From RGIG1995 sp045658315 (lineage in GTDB: Bacteria; Bacillota; Clostridia; Oscillospirales; CAG-272): DNA of 12,420 bases. Both the position numbers and the translations under genes were made by a program. Below, in pieces: positions 6,599 to 12,420 of this stretch; position 1 is the first letter of the stretch; each line of letters starts with the position of its first letter. The stretch covers positions 1-12,420 of the forward strand of contig JAZOUV010000051.1 in assembly GCA_045658315.1 (NCBI GenBank), given 5' to 3'. The notes beneath the pieces are model-generated. The model saw nothing but the letters and a program-made list of their open reading frames with translations, did not search any database and was not told the DNA's origin.

Positions 6599-7405
6599 AT
6601 GGCTGATAACAAATCAAGCTGTCTTAATTCTTTCGGAAACAAGGAAAATGTTTGCATTGATGTAAGCCGTATCCTTGACTCCTGCAGAGACAAAGACTGC
6701 TTTGAAGATGTGAAAGTCTTTCTCAATGCCTATGGCAGAGAGATAATTGAAAATGCCACAAGCGTCAGAGCGAAATGCACAAAGATTCTTGCGGCAAATA
6801 TCAACATAGAACCCGTTCAGTTCAACAGAGGCTTCTATCAGATTTACATCAGATATTTTGTAAAAATACTCTTCGAAGCCTGCATCGGTATGGGAAGAAG
6901 CCGTGAATTTGAAGGTCTTGCCGTTTGCGAAAAAAATGTTATCCTTTACGGAAGTGAGGGTAATGTAAATATCTTCAAGAGTGAAATGGGACTTGCAAAC
7001 ACCATTTCCTGCGGCTGCAATACAACCATGAGCACTAATCTGCCCACAGTTGCGGTAGAGGTTATTGACCCTGTCGTTTTAAACGCCAAGATCGCCGAAC
7101 CGAATAACTGCTGTTGCTGTTGTTGCTGTTCGGCAGATGAAGTTCCCGAAGCTCTCTGCGAACTTTTCGGCGGCGGATTTGAAACCTCGGAAAACGGTAA
7201 AGAGCTTTATGTGTCCCTTGGTTTCTTCTCTGTTATAAGAATTGAACGTCCCGGACAGTATATTGTTTCTGCAACCGAATTCAGCGTTCCCGACAAAGAG
7301 TGTGTAATGACACAACCCGACGATCCCTGCCAGGCATTTGCTAAAATGGCTTTTCCCGTAAATGAATTTAATCCCCCTTCAATCACCTGTAATAAACGGT
7401 GCTGA
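6599..7405 (+). CDS. Uncharacterised cysteine-rich protein with a seven-cysteine run
   Basis: A 268-residue protein with no signal peptide or membrane segment. ATG at 6599 has GGAGG (6584-6588) upstream. It has 21 cysteines, including a continuous run of seven (171-177, codons mixing TGC and TGT) between two apparently folded parts. The N-terminal part (about 17-130) carries CIDVSRILDSCRDKDCFEDV, FNRGFYQIYIRYFVK and VILYGSEGNV; the C-terminal part (about 183-250) has ELYVSLGFFSVIRIER. I recall proteins of this pattern as a recurring unnamed family in Clostridia, sometimes linked with the spore surface, but I cannot assign a function. The cysteine run suggests metal binding or disulfide crosslinking. 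It is a single-gene unit between its own promoter and a strong terminator. Confidence 0.85.
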   Translation: MADNKSSCLNSFGNKENVCIDVSRILDSCRDKDCFEDVKVFLNAYGREIIENATSVRAKCTKILAANINIEPVQFNRGFYQIYIRYFVKILFEACIGMGRSREFEGLAVCEKNVILYGSEGNVNIFKSEMGLANTISCGCNTTMSTNLPTVAVEVIDPVVLNAKIAEPNNCCCCCCCSADEVPEALCELFGGGFETSENGKELYVSLGFFSVIRIERPGQYIVSATEFSVPDKECVMTQPDDPCQAFAKMAFPVNEFNPPSITCNKRC

Positions 7406-7428
7406 TATAAAAAACTAATTCAGTAATG

Positions 7429-7516
7429 TCATTAAGTTAATATTTACCCCCGCCGTTGTCTTCCTCAAGTAAAGAAGTTCGGCGGGGGCTCTGTTTATAT
7501 TTTCTTAACTTAATGA
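7429..7516. terminator. Nested hairpin terminator between convergent genes
   Basis: The core stem is CCCCCGCCG (7447-7455) with CGGCGGGGG (7480-7488), with CTTC/GAAG inside the loop and T-rich sequence after it on the plus strand. It is enclosed by a second perfect 12-bp inverted repeat, TCATTAAGTTAA (7429-7440) with TTAACTTAATGA (7505-7516), making an 88-base imperfect palindrome. It serves the gene ending at 7405 and probably also the exonuclease gene from the other side. Confidence 0.8.
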
Positions 7517-7538
7517 TATTTCCTAAATTCATGTGTTT

Positions 7539-8456
7539 TTAATTTACCATGATTTTTTCAAGCCTTTTTCTACGGCTTTCTTCTTTCTCGGCAAGCTTTT
7601 TGTTATAATACTCCCTTCGCTCACCGTCCATAATATACACAGTCCTGTTTGCACGATATGTCTTGTCTTCGTTTTTTCTAAACCGAAGCTTTATAAAGTA
7701 TTCTTGTCCGCAAACACATTTTCCAACCGCAAGATACCTGTCGGGCTTTTGTGCAAGCCATTTTGTTATCTCTACACATTCCTCGCAATCATGACACTTA
7801 AAAACACTCAGCTTCTTATCATTTTTTGCATCCTTACAAAACTTGTACTTATTCGGAGAGTTAAACGAATCGGGCATAAGTCTCCGTTTGCATTGAACGT
7901 AATTTTTTAGCCCCGCCTCCATATTCAAGTGTCGGCATATACAAGCTGTGCTAAATGCATCATTTAATGCATCGTGAGCCTCAAAAGGAGGTTCGCCGAC
8001 CAATTCCATAGCAGTTGACAAAGCACATTGCTTCCCCGTTTTTGTTATCTGTGCATCAAATATAGGTTGTATATTATATGTATCGGGAATCCAGCTTTTA
8101 TCAATATTATATATCGTAAGGTTATCTTCCAGCATAGGAATATCGTCCCAGCCCCAAGTCAAAATGCAAAACTCTTTTCCGCACCACTTGCTGAAGCTTT
8201 CAAATGCTTTCTCAAACGGTATTCCTTTTTTTAGATCCTGATTGCTTATCATAGTAAGTTCAGCAACCTTTGAGTGCATTTTTGTATAATATTTCGGACA
8301 GATCATCACATTAAAAGTATCCAAAGTTCTGAAATTTTCATCCAACTTAACAGCCCCGATCTGTATGATCTCGCCCTTTAAATGAACAGGATTTTTTATT
8401 GCAACGGAAAAATGCCTCGGCTGATTCCATTCCATATCAAGAACAATATATCTCAT
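7539..8456 (-). CDS. DEDDh 3'-5' exonuclease (DnaQ/RNase T-like) with a C-terminal cysteine cluster
   Basis: The first half is an RNase T/DnaQ-type exonuclease fold. D7 and E9 lie in VLDMEWNQ, an aspartate pair lies in TWGWDDIPML (about 104-105), and the final HxxxxD is in AHDALNDAF (H161, D166). It should remove nucleotides from the 3' end of DNA or RNA using two metal ions; the substrate is not evident. The C-terminal third carries CHDCEEC (221-227) and CVC (247-249), probably a small zinc ribbon, then a basic tail rich in K, R and E. The start at 8456 is preferred because GGTGA (8466-8462) matches the ribosome site at good spacing and the protein then begins MRYIVLDME. The frame stays open to GTG at 8480, and ATG 8468 is an alternative. 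The ychF terminator lies directly upstream, leaving no room for a promoter of its own. Confidence 0.85.
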   Translation of the reverse strand: MRYIVLDMEWNQPRHFSVAIKNPVHLKGEIIQIGAVKLDENFRTLDTFNVMICPKYYTKMHSKVAELTMISNQDLKKGIPFEKAFESFSKWCGKEFCILTWGWDDIPMLEDNLTIYNIDKSWIPDTYNIQPIFDAQITKTGKQCALSTAMELVGEPPFEAHDALNDAFSTACICRHLNMEAGLKNYVQCKRRLMPDSFNSPNKYKFCKDAKNDKKLSVFKCHDCEECVEITKWLAQKPDRYLAVGKCVCGQEYFIKLRFRKNEDKTYRANRTVYIMDGERREYYNKKLAEKEESRRKRLEKIMVN

Positions 8457-8481
8457 ATCTTTCACCATAGTTTCCAGCACC

Positions 8482-8510
8482 CGAAAAAAGCCCTTTCAAG
8501 GGCTTTTTCG
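8482..8510 (-). terminator. ychF terminator
   Basis: GCCCTT (8490-8495) and AAGGGC (8498-8503) form a tight hairpin flanked by A5-6 and T5, with a run of six T on the minus strand (8489-8484). It starts five bases after the ychF stop and ends about 26 bases before the exonuclease ATG. Confidence 0.88.
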
Positions 8511-8514
8511 TTTC

Positions 8515-9609
8515 TTATACGTTAAATCTGAAAAGGACTACGTCTCCGTCTTTCATTATATATTCTTTACCCTCACTGCGTACCAGTCCCTTTTCCTTGG
8601 CAACGGTCATACTGCCGCACTCGATCAACTCGTCATAGCCTATTACCTCTGCCCTTATAAAGCCTCTCTCAAAGTCTGTGTGTATCTTGCCTGCCGCCTG
8701 TGGTGCCTTTGAACCCTTTGTTATTGTCCAAGCTCTTACCTCTTTAGGTCCTGCAGTCAAAAAGCTTATTAAACCAAGCAAAGAGTAGCCAGCCTTGATA
8801 AGCTTGTCGAGTCCGCTTTCTTCAAGACCCATCTCTTTAAGAAATTCCAGCTTTTCTTCTCCCTCAAGTTCTGCGATCTCAGCTTCAAGCTTTGTACAAA
8901 TGGGAAGCACTGCAGCTCCTTCTGCATCAGCATATTCCTTGACCTTTGCAAAATGTTCATTCTCGTTTATGTCTGAAGATATATCGTCCTCGCTTATGTT
9001 TGCAACATAAATAACAGGCTTCTTTGTAAGCAAAGGCATATCTTTCAATAACTCAAGCTCATCCTCGCTGTAATCAAGTTTTCTTGCAGGCTGACCCTCG
9101 CTGAATGCCGCAAGAACTCTCTCAAGAAATGCTATTTCCTTTTCGTACTTCTTGTCTCCCTTGAGCATCTTTTTAGCTCTGTCAAGACGTCTTTCGACTG
9201 CTTCCATATCCGAAAGGATAAGCTCATATTCGATAGTTTCTATATCGCGAAGAGGATCAACATTGCCCTCGACATGAATAATATTGGTATCTTCAAATAT
9301 TCTTACAACGTGGCAAATAGCGTCAACTTCTCTGATATGTGCAAGAAACTTATTTCCCAAACCTTCTCCCTTGGAAGCACCTTTTACCAGACCCGCAATA
9401 TCAACAAATTCTACAACCGCAGGAGTATATTTTTCAGGGTTATACATCTCAGCAAGTACATCAAGTCTGCTGTCAGGCACTGCAACAACCCCTACATTAG
9501 GCTCTATAGTACAAAAGGGATAGTTTGCAGAATCAGCTCCCGCATTTGTAATAGCGTTAAAAAGTGTACTTTTCCCTACATTGGGAAGTCCGACTATACC
9601 GAGCTTCAT
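8515..9609 (-). CDS. ychF: Redox-responsive P-loop ATPase YchF (Obg family)
   Basis: A 364-residue cytosolic P-loop ATPase of the TRAFAC/Obg group that binds ribosomes and is linked to oxidative-stress response. Signatures: G1 GLPNVGKST (7-15), the family motif NYPFCTIEPNVG (29-40), G3 DIAG (70-73) and KGEGLGNKFLAHIREVDAI. The G4 position reads NISE (204-207) in place of the GTPase NKxD, which explains the ATP preference of this family. A helical coiled-coil segment spans about 125-190, and the C-terminal TGS domain about 280-364 (ending GDVVLFRFNV). Length is typical. Its ribosome site AAGGAG (9628-9623 on the minus strand) is about 13 bases from ATG, longer than usual. It is flanked by its own promoter and terminator. 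Confidence 0.97.
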   Translation of the reverse strand: MKLGIVGLPNVGKSTLFNAITNAGADSANYPFCTIEPNVGVVAVPDSRLDVLAEMYNPEKYTPAVVEFVDIAGLVKGASKGEGLGNKFLAHIREVDAICHVVRIFEDTNIIHVEGNVDPLRDIETIEYELILSDMEAVERRLDRAKKMLKGDKKYEKEIAFLERVLAAFSEGQPARKLDYSEDELELLKDMPLLTKKPVIYVANISEDDISSDINENEHFAKVKEYADAEGAAVLPICTKLEAEIAELEGEEKLEFLKEMGLEESGLDKLIKAGYSLLGLISFLTAGPKEVRAWTITKGSKAPQAAGKIHTDFERGFIRAEVIGYDELIECGSMTVAKEKGLVRSEGKEYIMKDGDVVLFRFNV

Positions 9610-9723
9610 AAAATTTTACATCTCCTTATATACAGCACTTTTTGGGCATTAAATTCGGTGGTTTACACCATTTCTACACCATTTTCAAAAAGGTATTATT
9701 TTCTTTCGTTATGAATTTGAAAC

Positions 9724-9752
9724 ATTATATCATATTTTGAATTTAAAATCAA
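9724..9752 (-). promoter_or_regulatory. ychF promoter
   Basis: Minus strand TTGATT (9752-9747), 17-base spacer, TATAAT (9729-9724) with an extended -10 (TGATATAAT). This gives a leader of about 110 bases in which ACACCATT occurs twice on the plus strand. No other feature is seen between 9610 and 9800. Confidence 0.75.
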
Positions 9753-9803
9753 CGACATTTTATTAATTTGAGAGGTTTATATTATTGTTTTTAAAAAAAA
9801 GAC

Positions 9804-9832
9804 TTGACAAAATCGGTAATGTCAATTACAAT
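9804..9832 (+). promoter_or_regulatory. Promoter and probable auto-operator of the XRE/ImmA operon
   Basis: TTGACA (9804-9809), 17-base spacer, TACAAT (9827-9832). The -35 hexamer is one half of an inverted repeat, TTGACA (9804-9809) and TGTCAA (9820-9825), and a second dyad GTAA/TTAC (9816-9819 and 9826-9829) covers the spacer and -10. A repressor bound here would block its own promoter, which is how XRE regulators of mobile elements usually act. Confidence 0.7.
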
Positions 9833-9863
9833 AATGGTAAGTTATAAAACGGAGGTATTTATA

Positions 9864-10190
9864 ATGTCTAAAACATTTGGAGAGAGAATATTAGAGCTCT
9901 TACACAAAAAAGGAATGACACAAAAAGAACTTGCAATTATTATAGGAGTAACGGAAGCAACAATGTCACGATACGTAAAAGACAGCCGTGTTCCAAGAGG
10001 AGAAATTGTGGCTAACATCGCAACAGCCTTACAGACAACTTCTGATTACCTTTTGGATAAAGAGGAAAGTGCTGACTTAAAAAACGATTATCCACAAATT
10101 CAAAGATTGATTGCAAGAAATGCTGCACTTATGACCGACGAGCAAAAAAGAGAACTTATCAACGCACTATTTGATACGCAAAGCAAATAG
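9864..10190 (+). CDS. XRE/Cro-CI family transcriptional repressor (ImmR-like)
   Basis: A 108-residue DNA-binding protein. The N-terminal half is an HTH_3 domain: FGERILELLHKKGMTQKELA, then GVTEATMSRYVKDSR (recognition helix about 29-40), ending with the typical TTSDYLLD (58-65). The C-terminal 40 residues are helical and may dimerise or be the target of the protease encoded next. ATG at 9864 is chosen because GGAGG (9851-9855) lies eight bases upstream; the frame opens earlier at TTG 9804, but that is the promoter -35 itself. The ImmA-like gene follows after 11 bases with its ribosome site overlapping this stop. The pair matches the immR/immA and cI/protease modules that hold integrative elements and prophages silent until stress. 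Confidence 0.92.
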   Translation: MSKTFGERILELLHKKGMTQKELAIIIGVTEATMSRYVKDSRVPRGEIVANIATALQTTSDYLLDKEESADLKNDYPQIQRLIARNAALMTDEQKRELINALFDTQSK

Positions 10191-10201
10191 GAGGACAGTC
10201 C

Positions 10202-10768
10202 TTGAGATTAACTGGCACCAGATACGAGAATATTAAACAAATAGTTGTAAATATGTTTACCGTCAATGATATAAGGCGAATACCTATTGATTGTTTTGAA
10301 ATTTGTCAAAAAATGTGTATAAAACTACGAAAGTATTCAGGCTTGACAGATGGGGCTTTGATAAAAGCAAAAGAAGTAAGCGAAGATGGTTTTTGTATGT
10401 TGCTCAAAGAAGGTCCTGCTCCTTTTGAGTCATACCAATGGTACATTTTCTATGACGACACAAAATCAAGAGAACGTATTCGTTTTACTATTATGCATGA
10501 AATCGGACATATCGTTTTAGAACATACGGAACACAGTGAATTGGCGGAAAGCGAAGCCAACTTCTTTGCAAAGTATTCCCTTGCACCGCCACCGCTTGTA
10601 AACAAAATAAAACCTGAAGATTATATGGACATTGCTGAAGCATTTGATTTGAGCCAAGAGTGTGCATATTACGCTATATCTTTTTATAATAAGTGGTTGC
10701 AGTATGGCAGCTCAGAGTTCTTGGACTATGAACTTCAATTACTTTCGTTGTTTGATAAAGCCGTTTAA
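10202..10768 (+). CDS. ImmA/IrrE family zinc metallo-endopeptidase
   Basis: A 188-residue soluble protease of the M78 (ImmA/IrrE) family that cleaves a partner XRE repressor to derepress genes. The zinc site is readable: HEIGH (99-103) provides two His ligands and the catalytic Glu, and the ESEANFFAKYSLAPP segment (116-130) supplies the third ligand (probably E118) and matches the family E-A-N-x-F-A pattern. The N-terminal part (about 20-60) has the usual IPIDCFEICQKMCIKLRKYS lead-in. The start is TTG at 10202, supported by GGAGG (10190-10194) seven bases upstream; no ATG fits. It is co-transcribed with the XRE gene, whose product is the likely substrate. Inducing signal and target genes are unknown. 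Confidence 0.9.
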   Translation: MRLTGTRYENIKQIVVNMFTVNDIRRIPIDCFEICQKMCIKLRKYSGLTDGALIKAKEVSEDGFCMLLKEGPAPFESYQWYIFYDDTKSRERIRFTIMHEIGHIVLEHTEHSELAESEANFFAKYSLAPPPLVNKIKPEDYMDIAEAFDLSQECAYYAISFYNKWLQYGSSEFLDYELQLLSLFDKAV

Positions 10769-10790
10769 TTATTTTGGAGGTGATGTTTAT

Positions 10791-10841
10791 ATGTGTGTAA
10801 AGAAAAAACACATCAAAAAGTTGTTACCAGCAACTAATTAA
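10791..10841 (+). CDS. 16-residue ORF inside a hairpin (candidate leader peptide)
   Basis: GGAGGTGA (10777-10784), a near-perfect ribosome site, is followed by ATG at 10791 and a frame reading MCVKKKHIKKLLPATN. The coding sequence overlaps a nested hairpin: AACACAT (10807-10813) with ATGTGTT (10841-10847), and inside it AGTTG (10819-10823) with CAACT (10831-10835). A strongly initiated tiny lysine-rich ORF within a stem-loop, followed by further competing hairpins, is the usual design of translational attenuators. No similarity to a known leader is recognised. Confidence 0.5.
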   Translation: MCVKKKHIKKLLPATN

Positions 10842-10969
10842 TGTGTTCAATCTCGGATATGCTGAGCATATACCTATTCGTGTATGTACAGTTTAGCATA
10901 TCCTTTCCGACTTGTCAATTAGGCAAGTTAAACAAATTTAGATATTTGATGGCATATGCCGGAAAGGAG
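10807..10969 (+). promoter_or_regulatory. Structured leader with competing hairpins ahead of the DUF4417 gene
   Basis: There are four dyads in about 160 bases. (A) The hairpin over the 16-codon ORF, 10807-10847. (B) GGATATGCT (10855-10863) with AGCATATCC (10895-10903); its left arm is also half of a local 15-base palindrome, ATATGCT-G-AGCATAT (10857-10871). (C) TCCTTTCCG (10901-10909) with CGGAAAGGA (10960-10968), which buries most of the ribosome site AAAGGAG of the next gene; inside it ACTTGTC (10910-10916) pairs with GGCAAGT (10922-10928). (D) The palindrome GGCATATGCC (10951-10960). B and C share bases 10901-10903 and C and D share 10960, so they cannot all form at once. A replication or transfer origin is an alternative reading. 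Confidence 0.6.
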
Positions 10970-10979
10970 ATGTTGTTTT

Positions 10980-11603
10980 ATGACATCTAAGCAGATGAGG
11001 GATAACCCTCTTTTTATGCGAAACGAATTTGAACCTTCGGGCAAGTGGGGCTTACCGCTTATACATAAACAGGAATTAAATGTACCTAAAATAGATTTAA
11101 TTGCCTGTTCTGATACAAAAGCCAATGACAGAATCGAAAACACTCAAAAAGGCGTGCATTTCTTTGTTGACGATTATAGGTTCAACGGAATTTACGAGAA
11201 TCCCGAAAGAACTTTCGAACGATATTCTCAATATGCATTTCTGTTATCACCTGATTTTTCAACATACACCGATATGCCACTTTGGCGACAACTTGAAAGT
11301 GTAGCAAAAAATCGTTGGGTTGGTGCATATTGGCAAAGCAGAGGAAGAATTGTTGTTCCGACTATTAGCTGGGGTTTAGCACAGACTTTTGACTTTTGTT
11401 TTGACGCAGTTGAAAATACCGCTATTGTCGCTGTCGGTATGATAGGCTGTAAACATACTAAACTTCAATTTATGCGTGGCTATAATGCAATGCTTGAAAA
11501 AATAAACCCATCGCAGATTATTTGCTTTGGTACACCTTTTCCCGAAATGGAAGGTAACATCTTTGTTGTAGATTATAACGAATCAAGAAAGGTGGTACGA
11601 TGA
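10980..11603 (+). CDS. DUF4417 domain-containing protein
   Basis: A 207-residue protein that I recognise as the DUF4417 family, seen often on phage and integrative-element DNA and without an established function. Visible conserved stretches are NEFEPSGKWGLPLI, FFVDDYRFNGIYENPER, LLSPDFSTYTDMPLWRQLES, NRWVGAYWQSRG, VVPTISWG and QIICFGTPFPEM. No signal peptide or membrane segment. The start at 10980 is chosen because AAAGGAG (10963-10969) lies 10 bases upstream; an in-frame ATG at 10956 sits inside the palindrome and would precede the ribosome site. The stop TGA (11601-11603) is followed with no gap by the next ATG, so the genes are coupled. Expression is probably limited by the leader hairpin that covers its ribosome site. 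Confidence 0.82.
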   Translation: MTSKQMRDNPLFMRNEFEPSGKWGLPLIHKQELNVPKIDLIACSDTKANDRIENTQKGVHFFVDDYRFNGIYENPERTFERYSQYAFLLSPDFSTYTDMPLWRQLESVAKNRWVGAYWQSRGRIVVPTISWGLAQTFDFCFDAVENTAIVAVGMIGCKHTKLQFMRGYNAMLEKINPSQIICFGTPFPEMEGNIFVVDYNESRKVVR

Positions 11604-11987
11604 ATGGGAGGAAGAGGAACTTTTGCAGTTGGAAATAATGTCGCATACAGTTATGAAACTGTTGGAAACATTGAAGGAGTAAAGGTTTTAAGAGGATTGA
11701 ATGGTAAACATGGTCTTCCAGAAGAAGCACATTCAAGTGATGCATATATTAAATTAAAGCCTGATGGTACTTTTCATGAAATGAGAATCTATGATAAAGA
11801 CCATTATTTAGTAAAAGAAGTTGCATATCATCCTGAACCTCGCATAAATAATGGTAACAGAACAGAAAATGTACTGCATATACACGAATATAAAAGAGAT
11901 AATTTTAACGACAGACAACCACGATTACTTACACAAAAAGAAATGAAAAAGTATAAAAAATACCTAAAAGGAGTGAAGTTTAAATGA
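11604..11987 (+). CDS. Small MGGRG-type accessory protein (possible effector)
   Basis: A 127-residue, basic, soluble protein. It starts MGGRGTFAVGNNVAY, a glycine-rich opening common in small phage- and element-encoded proteins. Next come NIEGVKVLRG, EEAHSSDAYIKLKPDGTFHEMR, IYDKDHYLVKEVAYHPEP and VLHIHEYKRDNF, ending in a lysine-rich tail. Conserved-looking His, Asp, Arg and Glu residues (HEMR, DKDHY, AYHPEP, HIHEY) would suit a small catalytic or RNA-binding domain. No family name can be given; similar C-terminal domains, as I recall, occur fused to phage head-morphogenesis proteins. The ribosome site AAAGGTGG (11588-11595) lies inside the end of the DUF4417 gene. The next gene overlaps its stop (ATGA), a layout typical of effector plus protector pairs, which is inference. 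Confidence 0.7.
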   Translation: MGGRGTFAVGNNVAYSYETVGNIEGVKVLRGLNGKHGLPEEAHSSDAYIKLKPDGTFHEMRIYDKDHYLVKEVAYHPEPRINNGNRTENVLHIHEYKRDNFNDRQPRLLTQKEMKKYKKYLKGVKFK

Positions 11988-12262
11988 TAAACGGAGATGT
12001 CAATGAGTTTATTGATGGATTATATTATGGAGATGAAAGATTTTTCATCTATGATGGTAATAAGTATTTTATACAAGGATATTATGAGACTGAAAGATTT
12101 ACACTTGAATTGTATATTATCGAAAATCCAGAAAATGATTTTGAATGGCATATTTGTTCAAAAGACAAGCATTATCTCGTTGAAGAATTTGAAAAAGCAA
12201 AAATATTTAATGGTAAATCTTTTTGGGAAGTAGAAAAAGAAATTGAATGGGTTGATTGTTAG
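11984..12262 (+). CDS. Small acidic protein, possible partner or immunity protein
   Basis: A 92-residue acidic protein, unrecognised. It is rich in aromatic residues (Y, F, W) and in Glu/Asp, with EFIDGLYYGDERFFIYDGN at the start and WEVEKEIEWVDC at the end. No signal peptide or transmembrane segment. The ATG overlaps the previous stop by four bases (ATGA), with AAAGGAG (11966-11972) upstream, so it is made in step with the MGGRG protein. The next ORF is a shorter relative of its first third, so this is a locally duplicated gene. Small acidic, coupled and duplicated proteins are common among immunity proteins, but nothing in the sequence proves this role. Confidence 0.7.
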   Translation: MINGDVNEFIDGLYYGDERFFIYDGNKYFIQGYYETERFTLELYIIENPENDFEWHICSKDKHYLVEEFEKAKIFNGKSFWEVEKEIEWVDC

Positions 12263-12293
12263 TCTGTAAAAAATATTTTAAGGGGTTGAAATA

Positions 12294-12395
12294 ATGGTTG
12301 GAATGAGAATGTCAGAATTTATGGATAAAATCTATTATGGAGACGAAGTTGAGTTTAAATACAAGAAATACAAGAAATATTTCAAAGGAGTATAG
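12294..12395 (+). pseudogene. Truncated tandem relative of the preceding gene
   Basis: A 33-codon frame with AAGGGG (12280-12285) eight bases before ATG. EFMDKIYYGDEVEFKY aligns without gaps to EFIDGLYYGDERFFIY of the 92-residue protein, at the same distance from the start (residue 8 in both). It continues with KYFKGV where the other has KYFIQG, then stops. The ribosome site of the next gene overlaps its last codons. It could be a decayed copy or a functional mini-version. Confidence 0.6.
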
Positions 12396-12397
12396 CG

Positions 12398-12420
12398 ATG
12401 CAAGGAAAAAAACTAAATGA
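12398..12420 (+). CDS. Start of a further gene (partial)
   Basis: ATG at 12398 has AAAGGAG (12384-12390) seven bases upstream and begins M-Q-G-K-K-L-N before the window ends. The ribosome site and tight spacing to the preceding stop support a real, co-transcribed gene; the product cannot be told. Confidence 0.45.

Noticed and set aside
8769..9714. ORFs of 63-146 codons on both strands over ychF
   Set aside because: Out-of-frame or antisense shadows of ychF; serine-rich or Asn/Tyr-rich nonsense composition.
9804..9863. Longer start for the XRE repressor at TTG 9804
   Set aside because: That codon is the promoter -35 hexamer, so it cannot be in the transcript; ATG 9864 has GGAGG.
10912..10940. 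Promoter for the DUF4417 gene (TTGTCA ... AATTTA)
   Set aside because: The -10 match is poor and the site falls within hairpin C; co-transcription from 9804 is simpler.
10857..10960. Recombinase attachment site from the repeated AGCATAT/GGCATATGCC motifs
   Set aside because: No integrase or second copy outside the leader; the arms fit RNA pairing better.
1..12420. tRNA or rRNA genes, CRISPR arrays, insertion sequences
   Set aside because: No cloverleaf, regularly spaced repeats, transposase motif or rRNA-like sequence was seen on either strand.

Overview
The window looks like chromosome from a low-GC, Gram-positive anaerobe of the Clostridia, possibly a gut Oscillospiraceae or Lachnospiraceae relative. 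The reasons are AT-rich composition with strong AAGGAG/GGAGG ribosome sites and TTGACA-17-TATAAT promoters, a tryptophan T-box, an ECF-type vitamin transporter controlled by a cobalamin riboswitch, and a cysteine-rich protein of a type I recall only from Clostridia. The assignment rests on reading alone; no database was searched.

Layout: (1) 1-706 is the right end of an accessory locus. It holds the last codons of a probable DNA methyltransferase, overlapped by a PD-(D/E)XK nuclease-like gene whose reading frame is cut by one in-frame TAA inside its zinc ribbon, so it looks like a decayed restriction-modification pair. (2) 728-2451 (minus) is an orphan, divergent tryptophan synthase beta gene. 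Upstream lie a complete Trp-specific T-box (specifier UGG, UGGC bulge) and a possible 8-codon leader peptide ending in Trp. (3) 2463-3834 (minus) is a corrinoid-uptake operon: cobalamin riboswitch, DUF4430 (transcobalamin-like) lipoprotein, ECF S component, terminator. (4) 3955-6467 (minus) is pcrA/uvrD helicase. (5) 6599-7405 (plus) is an uncharacterised protein with seven consecutive cysteines. It converges on a DEDDh exonuclease gene across a nested hairpin terminator. (6) 7539-9752 (minus) holds the exonuclease and ychF.

(7) From about 9800 to the end (plus) the character changes to an accessory island. It carries an XRE repressor with a palindromic operator over its own promoter, an ImmA/IrrE-type metalloprotease, a chain of mutually competing hairpins containing a 16-codon ORF, a DUF4417 protein, a small MGGRG-type protein, and two tandem related small ORFs, the second cut short. 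A further gene starts at the edge. The XRE/ImmA pair is the control module typical of integrative elements and prophages. The tightly coupled cargo behind it is the best candidate here for an undescribed system; its effector/protector nature is inference from layout only.
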